64,000 nt of DNA. Source: Megalopta genalis. Its lineage: Eukaryota; Arthropoda; Insecta; Hymenoptera; Halictidae. How positions within the stretch are numbered: the first letter of the stretch is position 1; each line of letters starts with the position of its first letter. The stretch spans positions 32,999,302 to 33,063,301 of the forward strand of contig NC_135013.1 of the NCBI RefSeq assembly GCF_051020955.1. The letters run 5' to 3'. Positions 22,776-37,029 of the stretch are shown here, in pieces. Both the position numbers and the translations under genes were made by a program. The notes beneath the pieces are model-generated. The model worked only from the letters and a program-made list of their open reading frames with translations. It was not told where the DNA came from and searched no databases.

Positions 22776-24581
22776 ATGTTTGCTAGGATTTGTGTGTTTG
22801 GAACTAGTTCTAAAGCACCAATTTCATTGTCCACAATAAGGAACATTAGAAACTATTCTCCTGTGATGTCTAAGTTTGATCTCCCTGATCGTTTGAAAGG
22901 CAACGATAAGTCAATATGGTGAGTACAATTAAAAAATTTATATTAACACCTATGTACAATGATTTTGATTGAATTTTCTTCAGGGTTGAATATATTCAAC
23001 TTGCACTAAAATACAAACCATTGAACTTGGGGCAAGGGTTTCCAGATTTTTATGCCCCTGAAAATGTGACAAAGGCCTTAAGCGATGCAACTACAAGTGA
23101 TAATCCTCTTTTAAATCAATATACTAGAGGATTTGTAAGTATTAGGTTAAATTTCAAGATTTTTATCTTTATCAATTATTATGTTTCATGAAGTTTTACA
23201 TCATTACAGGGTCATCCACGTCTAGTCAATGCACTTGCCAAATTGTATTCGAAGCTTTTAAATCGTGACTTGGATCCAAATAATGAAATCCTTGTTACGT
23301 CCGGTGCATATGAAGCTTTATATTCTACATTTCAAGGCCATACAAATCCTGGTGATGAATGGATAATTATTGAACCCTTTTTTGATTGTTACGTACCTAT
23401 GGTAAGAACTGCTGGCGGAATACCTAGGTTCATTGCTTTAAAACCAGTAAGTTTTACTTTATGAAAGTATATATTTTACGTACAAGTAAAAGTTTTGAAA
23501 TTATTCATTGATTATTATTTAAGAAAAATGTAAATGGTCCCTTGAGTTCAGCAGATTGGGTATTTGATAGGCAAGAGTTAGAAAGTTTGTTCAATAAGAA
23601 GACCAAAGGAATAATTATTAATACTCCGCATAATCCTGTGGGAAAAGTTCTTACACTTGATGAATTACAATTTATTGCTAACTTAGCTAAGAAATGGGAT
23701 ACACTTGTTGTATCGGATGAAGTTTACGAATGGATTGTGTATGAACCATATCAGCACATTAGAATTGGTACATTATTGTTTAACGTACTGTAATTACTTA
23801 TTAGCCTGCACAAAATATTTTATCTTAAATGTTAAATAATTTTAGCAACGTTACCCGATATGTATGAACGTACAATTACAATTGGTTCTGCTGGTAAAAC
23901 GTTTAGTGTTACTGGATGGAAAACAGGATGGGCTTATGGTCCAGCCAATTTAATGCGCAATTTACAAGTTGTTCATCAAAATGCTGTATATACCTGCAAT
24001 ACTCCGGTCCAAGTACGTACTAAATATTTTGTTTACAAATATACAATATATTATATTAGCATTAATCGGTGTTACATACGTTTAACGTTATAGGAAGCTA
24101 TAGCTGTCGGATTTGAACAGGAGTTATCAAGATTCGGCCAACCAGATTGTTACTTTGTGAGTTTAGCGAAGGAATTGCTGCCAAAACGGGATTACATGGC
24201 TAAATTTCTTAGCGACGTGGGAATGGTACCAACAATTCCCGAAGGTGGTTACTTCATGGTAGCTAACTGGACTGCTTTAGAGAATAAAGTCAGATTGAAC
24301 GAAGAAACGGACCAAAACAAAGATTACCGATTCACAAAGTGGATGACGAAGAACGTTGGTGTTCAAGGAATTCCGTCGTCCGCATTTTATAGCGAGGAAC
24401 ATAAGCAACTAGGGGAAGATAACGTCCGGTATTGTTTTATAAAAGTAAGAAATCAATTCATTGTATACACATATGTAGATCATAAACATGTACTGTTCGC
24501 ATAATCGATTCTTATCTCCTGCAGAAAGATGAAAATTTGAAGGAAGCTGCTGAAATATTAATGAAATGGAAATCTCAATAG
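22776..24581 (+). CDS. KYAT: Kynurenine aminotransferase (kynurenine-oxoglutarate transaminase)
   Basis: The seven exons are 22776-22918, 22984-23134, 23210-23446, 23524-23767, 23846-24012, 24094-24444 and 24525-24581 (1350 nt, 449 aa), with all phases consistent. It is a fold-type I PLP aminotransferase of the KYAT1/KYAT3 group, which converts kynurenine to kynurenic acid and 3-hydroxykynurenine to xanthurenic acid; many members also act as cysteine-S-conjugate beta-lyases. Recognisable elements are GQGFPDF (substrate loop), TSGAYEAL (PLP phosphate), NTPHNPVG with Asn214, SDEVYE with Asp242 and Tyr245, the Schiff-base lysine Lys276 in SAGKTFSVTGWKTGW, and C-terminal Arg426 (VRYCF) for the carboxylate. 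Residues 1-35 are basic and Ser-rich without acids, like a mitochondrial presequence; Met36 (PVMSKFDLP) could give a cytosolic form. The upstream ATG at 22769 runs into a stop, so 22776 was chosen. Confidence 0.95.
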
Positions 24582-24620
24582 TAGAAGAACGGATGCTGGT
24601 AGTCCTTGCTACTTAACTAA

Positions 24621-24626
24621 AATAAA
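24621..24626 (+). terminator. Poly(A) signal of the aminotransferase gene
   Basis: AATAAA 40 bp past the stop codon, in an A/T-rich stretch, is a likely polyadenylation signal. Confidence 0.65.
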
Positions 24627-24692
24627 TATCTTTTTTACATACTGTGTCTTACATATTCTTAATCATTGTATATTCTCCTGGCATCAGTATGG

Positions 24693-24698
24693 TTTATT
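24693..24698 (-). terminator. Poly(A) signal of the CIMIP2 gene
   Basis: Minus-strand AATAAA 35 bp beyond the CIMIP2 stop codon. It lies about 70 bp from the opposing signal of the aminotransferase gene, so the two transcripts probably end next to or across each other. Confidence 0.6.
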
Positions 24699-24732
24699 TG
24701 ACAGTACAAAAATATTGCAATTTATACAAGTA

Positions 24733-27315
<2,583 letters not shown>

Positions 27316-27368
27316 CTAAAATAATTCATCTCGTTGATAAACACAACGTGTAAGAGACAGACGTGATT

Positions 27369-27613
27369 TGAGCCGTTTATTTTGAAAGTGTGGCATAAGT
27401 CACTTGTTGTTTTTAAGTCGATATATTTAAGGGTTTGCGTTTTAACACCGTTTAAAAATATGAATGCTAACTTTCGAGAAGATTTACTCGTATTTGTTAT
27501 CTCAGGATACTCTGATATTTTTCTCAGTATAAATAATTTCGTATAAACATTAAAAAATCACCACTTTTCATTACGGTAAAGTGACTTATGCCACTTTCAA
27601 AATAAACGGCTCA
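27369..27613. mobile_element. Inverted-repeat MITE, family D (copy 1)
   Basis: The termini TGAGCCGTTTATTTTGAAAG and its complement enclose 245 bp; the arms extend through TGGCATAAGTCAC. It is non-coding. A shorter copy is at 46331-46468. It lies just upstream (gene sense) of the first visible CIMIP2 exon. Confidence 0.85.
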
Positions 27614-29150
27614 TTTAATAGACGCTGAATCGATTTGAAGTATTCGTGGGATTTGGAAAGATATACTAAATTTTCCTTGAAATTTCCAGCACCGAGAGAC
27701 AAACGTAATCGCGTTTGCAATTTACGCGTAAATAGAAGCAACATTGTTTACCCGGGGATGAGATGTGGCTCGGCGGTAGACAATAAATCTGCTCCAGCGG
27801 ACATTGTGGCAATTTTGCGAGCGACGCTTTAGCGTAACCGAATAATCAATCCAGGCTAACGGAAATTTATTCAAACGGGACTAAACATTTCTACGTTAAT
27901 TTGTCGTCACGTCATGCCGAATGGTCTCCTACAAATCCACGATTTAACACCTGAAGTTTACTGCAGAAATCTGCGCTATAAAAATAATATATATATAATA
28001 TATAATATGATATATAATATAATATATATTATATTATTATTATAATATATTATATATATTATATTATTATATATATAATATAATATATATTATATTATTA
28101 TATATATAATATAATATATATTATATAAATAATTATATAATAATAAATCTGCCCATACCATTGAAGTCTCATCAGAACGGATCGATTAATTATCCCCGAA
28201 GGAAATTTAATCTCAAAATTGGAATATCAGAAAATAATTTCTAAATAACAGATCTCGACGAACTGTGCAGAACTTAAAAATGTTCTAACATAATAATCCT
28301 ACTTTCCTTTTTTCTTTTTTTTGTATAATAGAGCCTTCAATTATGGAAATAAAATTTAATTAAAAATTTCAATTAGCGGTCGATAATTCAGCGAGAAAAC
28401 AAGCGTTCGGTTCCACTGTAAAACTCGTCCGATATTTTGACATTAAAGAGATCTGTCCAACGGGCACCCATTATTATCGTACGCCGAGCCGTAATGAGAC
28501 TAAGTCTGTGCAACAAATCGATTCGTTTCGCTAAAGAAAAAGGTGAATTCCTCCCTCGGCGCGAGTCGCTGTACACAGAAACAGAGAGGGTCGGTGTGTG
28601 CAAGAATGCCGCTAAATAAAATATAGCTCTTTGTAGATTCGCATTCTCACTGTAGGGGTTCTTACGACAGGGAGGGGAGGGGGGGGGGGGGGTTCCGCGG
28701 TGACTAAGAATCCCGGTACTTTTACTTTTAATTGCGGTTGCACTTGCAGGCAGGATTAATTGCGGACGGGCCCGATGCGGCTTTATTTCACCGTGACTTT
28801 CAACGGATAACGAATTAAGGGAGCTGTTAATTGACCGCCGGAAGGGCCATCGTGCTCGAGAGGCGAGGAATGAATTGATGTTGCCGTTGTGGAGAGGGAG
28901 AGCACGTTGCGTATACAAATGAGAGAGGTGTCCGATCAACGTTTCGCTTTCCAGTTTTCACGGGACTACCGACGCGAAAAGAACTTAACGAATGTCAACT
29001 GTCCGGGGATCTCCGCGAGAAAGAACAACGGGCAATTAGCCGAGAGAAAAAGGACGAGATAATAACGTGCCGCTTCGTGTGTCTTCTTTTATCCGCGAAC
29101 AAGTTTGTTAACGTGATATTTCTTACATTTGTTAGTTGACGTGATTGATA
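27614..29150. other. Non-coding region with AT repeats and a G tract
   Basis: Contains TA/TATAATATAT tracts (27985-28145) and a G-run (about 28674-28691). Open frames at 28388-28939 have no family motif. The missing first exon of CIMIP2 may lie here, but I could not place it. Confidence 0.4.
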
Positions 29151-29370
29151 TTTATGTAATATAGCATTAATATATATTTGTATATTTGTATAATGTGTAA
29201 TTATTATATATTCATATATTTATATGATATGTAATTAATATATATTCATATATTTATATGATATATAATTAATATATATATCCATATATTTATATAATAT
29301 GTAATTAATATATATATATTTATATATTTATATGATATATAATTAATACATATTTATATAATGTGTAATC
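29150..29370. repeat. TATTTATATGATATGTAATTAATATA-type AT repeat
   Basis: Five or six diverged tandem copies of an AT-rich unit of about 40 bp containing TGTAATTAATATATA and TATTTATAT. Non-coding. Confidence 0.85.
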
Positions 29371-29589
29371 GACGAAAATTAATATTTATTAATCGTAACG
29401 AATTAAAGCTGATTATGTACAAGGTGACGCGCAAGTTGGAGACATTCGAATCGAAGGAATCTCCGATAAGGATACCGCGACGTTTTTTCATCTCGATATG
29501 ATAATACTTGCAGTACGATAGTGGCGAAGCTACGCGCGACAACCGGAATTCCATTCTCTCTTGGAGACGTTGTGAGTTTATAGTGAGAC

Positions 29590-32160
29590 ATGTGGTTTCA
29601 CCGGGAAACGAGTGCTATATTCTACGTGGATGCCGACATCAAACCTGCGAATTTCGTTGAGAATGACAAGGTGAGTGGAAAAAGCAATTTCACGTTTTCA
29701 TTCGCTCTCTTCCGTGTACGGGATAGTGAATCATGGGGGGGGGGGGGTGATAGTGTCATCGTTTATTTCGTCGGCTAAGCAATATTGAATTGAATTATTA
29801 AAGAGGAAAGAAATATTAAAAGAAATATGTATGTATTGCTAAGGATAAGGAATGGGAAAAAATAAGGAATATTTCTTTGTAATATTCCTTATTCAAGATC
29901 CTTATTCAAGATAATATTCCTTAGCAAGATCTCTTTTAATATGTAATTAATATAATATTTATATGTATAATATAAGAGAATAGAATAAGGAATATTACAA
30001 AGAAATATTACTACATATTATATATATAAATATTATGTAGTAATATTTCTTTGTAATATTCCTTATTCAAGATCCTTATTCAAGATAATATTCCTTAGCA
30101 AGATCTCTTTTAATATGTAATTAATATAATATTTATATGTATGATATAAGAGAATAGAATAAGGAATATTACAAAGAAATATTAATACATATTATATATA
30201 TAAATATTATGTAGTAATATTTCTTTGTAATATTCCTTATTCAAGATCCTTATTCAAGATAATATTCCTTAGCAAGATCTCTTTTAATAAGTAATTAATA
30301 TAATATTTATATGTATAATATAAGAGAATAGAATAAGGAATATTACAAAGAAATATTACTACATATTATATATATAAATATTATGTAGTAATATTTCTTT
30401 GTAATATTCCTTATTCAAGATCCTTTTATTCAAGATAATATTCCTTAGCAAGATCTCTTTTAATATGTAATTAATATAATATTTATATGTATAATATAAG
30501 AGAATAGAATAAGGAATATTATACATATAAACATTATATTAATTACTTATTAAAAGAGATCTTGCTAAGAAACGTTAAATTTGCGCGTGATTAATATTGA
30601 CGAAAAAATAAAATAAAATGAAACGAAAATAAAACTTAAAAAATAAACGTTAACTCTGATAATATCCGGCATCTGTGACATGTAACTCTACATTAATTAA
30701 ATTAAATTATAAAAAAGAAAATGTCTGTAATATATCCTCGAAGTGTCAATTTGACGAGGCGTTTTGATTTCACCGGAGATAAATACTAAATTCTTGACGT
30801 TAATTGGTTTCGCAGGGTACTTCATATTTTCATTGAATGAAGTTGATCGATCGCATTAGATTTATAAATCTCGTTCGCGTTAATATCTTCTCCTCTTGAA
30901 CTACGGTACGACTTAATCTATCGATTACACTTAATCATACATAGTTCACGCGATACAAACGCAACGCTTCCATCGTGCCAATGGAAAATATACCGTCCGT
31001 GGGCTTAGATTATATCTAAGTATTTTTATATACGTATATATGTATGTATGTATATGTACAGTAAGTTTCAGTGTCACGGCAAGACAACGCAGCAGCAAAA
31101 GTGAAACCTATAAACAGTGAACACTTAACAGCGCGTCTCGTTAACGAGCTCCTCGCGTTCCCCGACAGTGAAATGGAACAACAGATCAGAAACCGTAAAA
31201 TTAGCTCCTCGTAGTCCATGCAACATTTCATGCTTTGTGTCCCGGCGTGAGAACAATTTTCTATACAGAACGGATTTAGCAATGTTAATATCTGATCGAA
31301 TTACCGCGACTGTTTTCATCGAAAGAGATTTTAATGTTACTATTATTTATATTATATTCGAGCGAATATTGTAAACAAAATATTATATATATAAATATTT
31401 AATTATAACAAATATTTTTAATTATAACAAAATATTATATTATATTATTAATATATTGTAAAAAAAATCTGATGTTCATACGATGTTTCTTTAACGATTT
31501 TAATAGATTGAAAATAATATATTGCATAAAATTCGCAGTCTATTTCCGATGAAAGTATTTGCTATATATATGTATCTAATAGATTAAAAAGAACTTAAAC
31601 AAAATATCAAAATATTTTCTAATGTTATAACATTTATATAACATAGTAGATATTTATATAACAGTAAATTAATATAATAGTAAATATTTGCATAACATTT
31701 ATATATAAATATTTACTATTGTCACTGTTTCATAGCAACGACGAGATTAGAGTCACTAAAACTTCTGTTACAACAATATCATCTTGCAGAGAGAAGTTCC
31801 AGAAGCAAATAATTCTGAAATTTCAGTTTTTAACTTAAACAAAATATCAAAAAATATTTTCTAATGTTATAACATTTATATAACATAGTAGATATTGATA
31901 TAACAGCAAATTAATATAATAGTAAATATTCATATAACATTTATATATAAATATTTACTATTGTCACTGTTTCATAGCAACGACGAGATTAGAGTCACTA
32001 AAACTTCTGTTACAACAATATCATCTTGCAGACAGAAGTTCCAGAAGCAAATAATTCTGAAATTTCAGTTTCTGCGAACGCGTCCATTAAAGTTTCGACC
32101 ACAAGAAAGACTATAAATTCCGCTTTATCTCTGCTAAGCGCGTTTGTTTACAAGTTCTGA
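29590..32160 (+). CDS. Tentative two-exon small gene
   Basis: An ATG exon at 29590-29670 encodes MWFHRETSAIFYVDADIKPA and seven more residues and ends at a consensus donor (GACAAG|GTGAGT, phase 0). The only candidate partner I found is a phase-0 exon at 32032-32160, after CATCTTGCAG, encoding TEVPEANNSEISVSANASIK and 22 further residues, ending in a hydrophobic SALSLLSAFVYKF and a stop. Joined, they give about 70 residues. A degenerate copy of the second exon lies 240 bp upstream. No family is recognised, and the first exon may instead be part of another transcript. Weakly supported. Confidence 0.2.
29880..30560. repeat. 174-bp tandem repeat built from inverted repeats
   Basis: Four copies with a 174-175 bp period (marker TCAAGATCC at about 29892, 30067, 30241 and 30415). 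Within each, AATATTTCTTTGTAATATTCC occurs in one orientation and GGAATATTACAAAGAAATATT in the other, around an ATATATAT loop, so every unit can form a hairpin. A last inverted piece (ATTAAAAGAGATCTTGCTAAG) closes the array at about 30550. Confidence 0.95.
30561..31591. other. Non-coding sequence, no gene recognised
   Basis: AT-rich unique DNA. Both strands are open for 60-90 codons around 31016-31370, but without motifs. Nothing supportable. Confidence 0.35.
31592..32071. repeat. 240-bp tandem duplication
   Basis: Two head-to-tail copies, beginning AACTTAAACAAAATATCAAA at 31592 and 31832, share the sequence through AAATAATTCTGAAATTTCAG. Copy 2 differs by a few substitutions and one small indel. 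Each includes a splice-acceptor-like CATCTTGCAG followed by a short open segment. Confidence 0.95.
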
Positions 32161-32178
32161 AGTTCCATTTCTATGTAG

Positions 32179-32321
32179 ATATATTCCGCCAAGAAAAAAA
32201 AGGAAAAAATCCGTGGATACCTCGGAAGGGTCAACGCACCATCGATGAAAGCCCCGTTGCCTCGCAGGAGGTATCTTATCTTAAGGGTGCAGTTAGGGGA
32301 TGGTGGCCAGGTGTACAAGAG
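32179..32321 (+). other. Possible coding exon, unassigned
   Basis: Open segment after CTATGTAG and ending at AAGAG|GTAAAT (phase 2), reading IYSAKKKKEKIRGYLG and then a basic stretch with RRRYLILRVQLGDGGQVYK. The opposite strand is also open (32148-32555, with a six-Gln run), so the coding strand, if any, is undecided. No family recognised. Confidence 0.15.
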
Positions 32322-32874
32322 GTAAATCAAGCGCACCGCATCCGGTCCGTGTACGTTGCTATGTACACGCGCCGCGGCGGTAAAGGAATAATAATTTTCT
32401 TCTCTTCCCTGCCCGATGCGTTTTGTTTTGTGTCCCCGCGGCTGCTGCTGCTGTTGCTGCCGCGACCAGACCGGAAGCTTTATTATCGCGCTGCTCGTTG
32501 TAAGCTGTGGGTGGACGTATAACTTAACCATAGGCAAAGATATGCGGCGGTACAAACACCGCCGTCCGAGATTTATTCGACCAATTGCGGATAAAAGTCA
32601 CCGCTCCCGGTGATAATAATCGTATAAAGGGTGACCTGGATCGGAGGGAACGAGCCGTTTGTTTGCCGCGCGGCAGGATGAGTCTATTAAGATGTGACGG
32701 TAACGTTTGTCTTTGACGATTATGTTTGCTCCTCGACGGTTCTTCTCGGTAAATCGAATCGAATAGAAGCATAATAATTTCGTCGTAATTCGCGCCCAGA
32801 GTGCGCGAAACAATAGATAATTTAGCAAGAGCAGATACGACATTTTTTCTAGATTTTTCTAGATTTTTATAGTT

Positions 32875-33080
32875 ATTATATTTATTACATATTATTATAT
32901 AATATATAATAAATATAATAATATATATATTTATTATATTAGAGAGAAAATTATATTATATTATATTATTATTATATTATATAATATATAATAAATATAA
33001 TTATAAATATTTATAATATATAATATATATATTATAATATGTAATTATAAATATAATAATATATATTTATTATATTAGAG
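32875..33080. repeat. AT-rich inverted and direct repeats
   Basis: TATTATATAATATATAATAAATATAA blocks occur twice, each followed by TTTATTATATTAGAGAGAAAATT. Low complexity, non-coding. Confidence 0.85.
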
Positions 33081-33670
33081 AGAAAATTGACGAGCAACGG
33101 CTTCAAACCGCTAACAAAAAAATAACTGCGATATTTACACACCCTCTTGCCTTTTTTTCCACTTAAAATCGTACCAGTATAGTTACAATGAATTATTAGA
33201 ATATAAACAATATTAAAAAGGAACTTGAGTAGTCCGTAAATTTTGTTCACAATAATTTCGATCGCGTTGAAAATGTTTATTCTTAACTTCGCGGTCATTT
33301 GAGAGGGATGTTTTTACATCTGTCTTATCAATCTGTTCTATTATAAATGAGACAGTGTGTTCACGTTTGTACAAATACGTCAAATAAACGCAGAAATATT
33401 TTAGTTCGATTTCGAGTTAAATATAATCGCGAAAGACGAAGGGTTGATTTCTGTTTTCCGAAATCCGGCTGCAGTTCGTTTACTTGCTTCCTCGTTCGCG
33501 ACGCGAGTCGTAGCTAATTAATCGTACAACAACGTAGAAGTTTATGTTTTTTACTCTTATTTTTACCCTCAACGATCAGATATCGCTCGTTTATTCTATC
33601 GTTGTTTATTCAATCTTCGCTCCGCTGTCGCGAGGAGTTTTACGACAGGGTGCCGTCGTAATTGAGCATA

Positions 33671-33830
33671 TACAGGGTGTTCCACAATTATTTTAACAGC
33701 CGAAAATGAGGGGTAGCTGAGGTCATTTGAAGTAACTTTGTCCTTTGCGAAAATGCGATCCGCGGCTTTGTTTGCGAGTTATTAACGAAAAACACTGGCC
33801 AATGAGAGGTGACGGTGCGAGAGAGAGAGA
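33671..33830. mobile_element. MITE family A, left half only (diverged)
   Basis: Starts TACAGGGTGTTCCACAATTA and follows the family-A left arm to the CCAATGAGAGGTGACG centre, then stops in a short GA run. The right arm is missing. Confidence 0.7.
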
Positions 33831-34790
33831 GAGAGTCCGCAGCACGAGGCTTTGACAGAAGGTAGGGACGGACTCGAGCCGCGTTCGAAGCATCGAACAA
33901 GTCACGAAGCGTGAACTTCCCGGATTTTTTTTACTACATAACAGTGATATTTTTAAGAAAAACGCTGTTCACCTCTACTTTAGAACGTCTGAAGCCTATC
34001 TACTAATTTTTCGGACTCGAAATAATATGTAGTTGAACCGTGACAGCCGTTTTAATTTTCTGGCGTGCATGACACCTCGTGTACGCGTGCGACGACGATA
34101 TAAATGAATTTCGTAACGATTTCATTGTAGATCGAACAATGATACGGTAACGAATGATTAATAACCGTGGAACGTCTCTCGGAATCGAGAGCCGCGCTTG
34201 CGACAGACGAAAAAAACAAAACAAAAATGAAAGCGATTTATATTAGTCAATCGAACGCGTGCATAACTATGTGGAAATTATAAAATGAATCATTTCACCG
34301 CCGGAAGGTTACTATAGCAGCGGCCCCGTACTACGGGGCCGCCTCCGAACAGGATTAAAATTGTTTACAGTCCAGAACGTTGTTCTCTTATCGGCGAGCT
34401 TCGTCAACAGCCGTAAATCATGGTAAGCGTACGAAGTTTCACAGTCTGATTGCATTGGCCATGCAACCGTATTCCATTTTCTCTTTCCCTGGCGCATAAC
34501 GTGGCAATTAAAGCGTCGTTATGAACGAAATAATAATTGACCACCGCGCAAAATGATTTTCTTTTGTTTTGTTTATACGTCTTTGCGCGACGTTCGCTTT
34601 TTCGATCTCACGATTAATCCATAAATTACGAACACCGTCGGCGCTCTTTCGTTTTACGATTTGATCGCTGTTCGTGATTTTTCCAGAAGATTGAACTGTC
34701 TTTATTAACTCTAATGTGGATAAAGGAGTTGTTCGATCCGCGCGTTATGCTTTTTTAGATCTTGAATCGTCGGAGAATGCCGGTGTCTCT
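33831..34790. other. Non-coding sequence, no gene recognised
   Basis: Unique sequence. A 16-bp inverted repeat in GCGGCCCCGTACTACGGGGCCGC (34320-34342) forms a perfect GC-rich hairpin. No coding exon seen. Confidence 0.4.
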
Positions 34791-34794
34791 GTGA

Positions 34795-35225
34795 TATTTA
34801 TTATATATTTATATATGTACAATATTTATTATATAATGTAATATATATTTTATATCATAATTATTATATTATTATTATATTATTAATATTATATAATATT
34901 ATTATATCATTAAGATTATATAATATTATATCATTAATATTTTATAATATTATTATATTATTAATATATTATATATAATATTATTATATCGTTAATATTA
35001 TATAATATTATTATATCATTAATATTTTATAATATTATTATATTATTAATATATTATATATAATATTATTGTATCATTAATATATTATATATAATATATA
35101 ATATTATTATTATTAATATATTATATATAATATTATTATATTATTAATATTACATAATATTATTATATCATTAATATTATATAGTATTATTATATCATTA
35201 ATATTATACAACATTTATTATATTA
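34795..35225. repeat. ATTATTATATTATTAATATTATATAAT repeat block
   Basis: About 430 bp of tandem AT-only units with TTATATCATTAATATTATATAATAT as the recurring core. Non-coding. Confidence 0.9.
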
Positions 35226-35829
35226 TTTCGAGTACGTAAAAAAAGCGTAACATGCACAATCAACAGTTAATCGGCAAATTTAACGCGCATTCGAAATCTT
35301 CGTCCGAAGATCAATTGTAAAGCCAAGGATTATACTCCGATCGACGGAGCAAATCTTCTTACGGATCAGATTTTTATATTAAATACACCTTAGAAAATTC
35401 GAAATTTGCATAAATACGGGCAAGTCCGTTTCCAAATAAAGACAACGAAGCACGTAGAAAACGTTACACGAAGAAAATTTGAGGAAATCGCCGCGCGAAG
35501 ATTACGACGCGCGGGATAAATCTATTTATAAAAACATGCGCGGGGCGGTTGGTTATAATTGTTAAATGAATTAGCCATCGTCGTCCGGCGGACTGACTCT
35601 TCCGTGTGAAACTTCGCGCCTCGGTGTACGTAATTCTTTTCTCTCTCCCCGTAAAGAGATTATTTCTCTCCCCCGTGAACGGTTCGAACGTGGTGTTGTG
35701 GCTACCGTGGTGCAGGCCGCGGTGGTTTGCGCGCACGCTGCCAATCATGCTCGTTCACGCGATCACGCTGGGCGACATTGATCGATCGTGGATCCATCCC
35801 ACCCATGGTTTTCGACGCATCGTTCATCC

Positions 35830-35962
35830 GCGCGCGCGCGCGCGTGTCTCGCTTCCCGAGCGCGATAAACAAATAACGAAAATTACGATCGACTTATTAT
35901 ATATCCAACGGGGTTAGTTACGTCGACGTTGCGCATAGTTAACGCGCGCGCGCGCGCGCCGT
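35830..35962. repeat. Two (GC)n tracts
   Basis: CGCGCGCGCGCGCG runs at about 35830-35843 and 35943-35960, alternating purine-pyrimidine DNA with Z-DNA potential. Shorter tracts occur near 38044, 43561 and 60132. Confidence 0.85.
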
Positions 35963-36235
35963 GTACCAACACGCCGTGTAACAGTGTCCTGTCAACACCT
36001 TATCGATCTTACATGCTCGAGATATAAGAGATGATGATATTCTTGTCGCTGAGAATTGTCATTCGTCATCTCCGACCGATTTTCTCTACTTCGTTTGGAC
36101 AACGATGGAATTGTTTTTAGATAGGAATGTTCCGTCTGATGTGTGAAGGATCTTTATTAGTGACGGTTCATTAAATAATAGTTGATTAATTTTCGTGTTG
36201 ATGTTGTCGGGTTGAATGTAGATGGAGTACAATTT

Positions 36236-36760
36236 TATGATTTATCTATATCTATGTATTTATTTATTTAGTTATCTATTTATCTATGTTTGTATTTATT
36301 TATTTATCTGTCTAGCTATCTGCCTATTTATTTATTTATCTATCTGTCTATTCATCTATCTATGTTTATATTTATTTATTTATCTGTCTATCTAGCTATT
36401 TATTTATTCATCTATCTATTCATCTATCTATATTTGTTTTTATTTATCTGTATATCTAGCTATTTATTTATTTATCTATCCATCTATCTATATTTGTTTT
36501 TATTTATCTGTCTATCTATTTATTTATTTATCCGTCTATCTATCTATTCGTCCATCTATGTATTTATTTATTTATCTATCTATCTATCTATATATCTATT
36601 CGTCCATCTATGTATTTATTTATTTATCTACCTATCTATCTATTCATCCCTCTACGTATTTCTTTATTTATCCATCTAATTATCTAGCTATCCATTTATC
36701 TATCTATGTATTTATTTATTTATCTATCTCTCTATCTCTCCATTTATCTATTGATTCATT
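36236..36760. repeat. TATT/TATC tetranucleotide repeat block
   Basis: About 520 bp of interspersed TTTATTTATCTATCTA units. The long Tyr/Leu/Ile open frames through it arise from the tetranucleotide period and are not genes. Confidence 0.95.
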
Positions 36761-37029
36761 ACCGCCTCAAACCAGACGGTTTATTTATCAAAAACCCAGT
36801 ACTGCAACGCGTAAATATGTCCAAAATGGAAAAACTCTGACGTCATTAACGGCATCAGCCATAACTTTGAACGTCGCTACAACCTCGAACGGCCGAACCC
36901 GAGCGAATCCGAGAAAATTCCCGAGAATAAGCCGCGGATCTCTCGGAATCGTGCGCGGCAACAAATCCTCGGCGCCGGAAGTAACGATTTTTCCGTTCGG
37001 CCGAGAGGCAAAGAGCGCCGCATAAACGA

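Noticed and set aside
36290..37025. Tyr/Leu/Ile-rich open frames resembling membrane proteins
   Set aside because: They are translations of the TATT/TATC tetranucleotide repeat.
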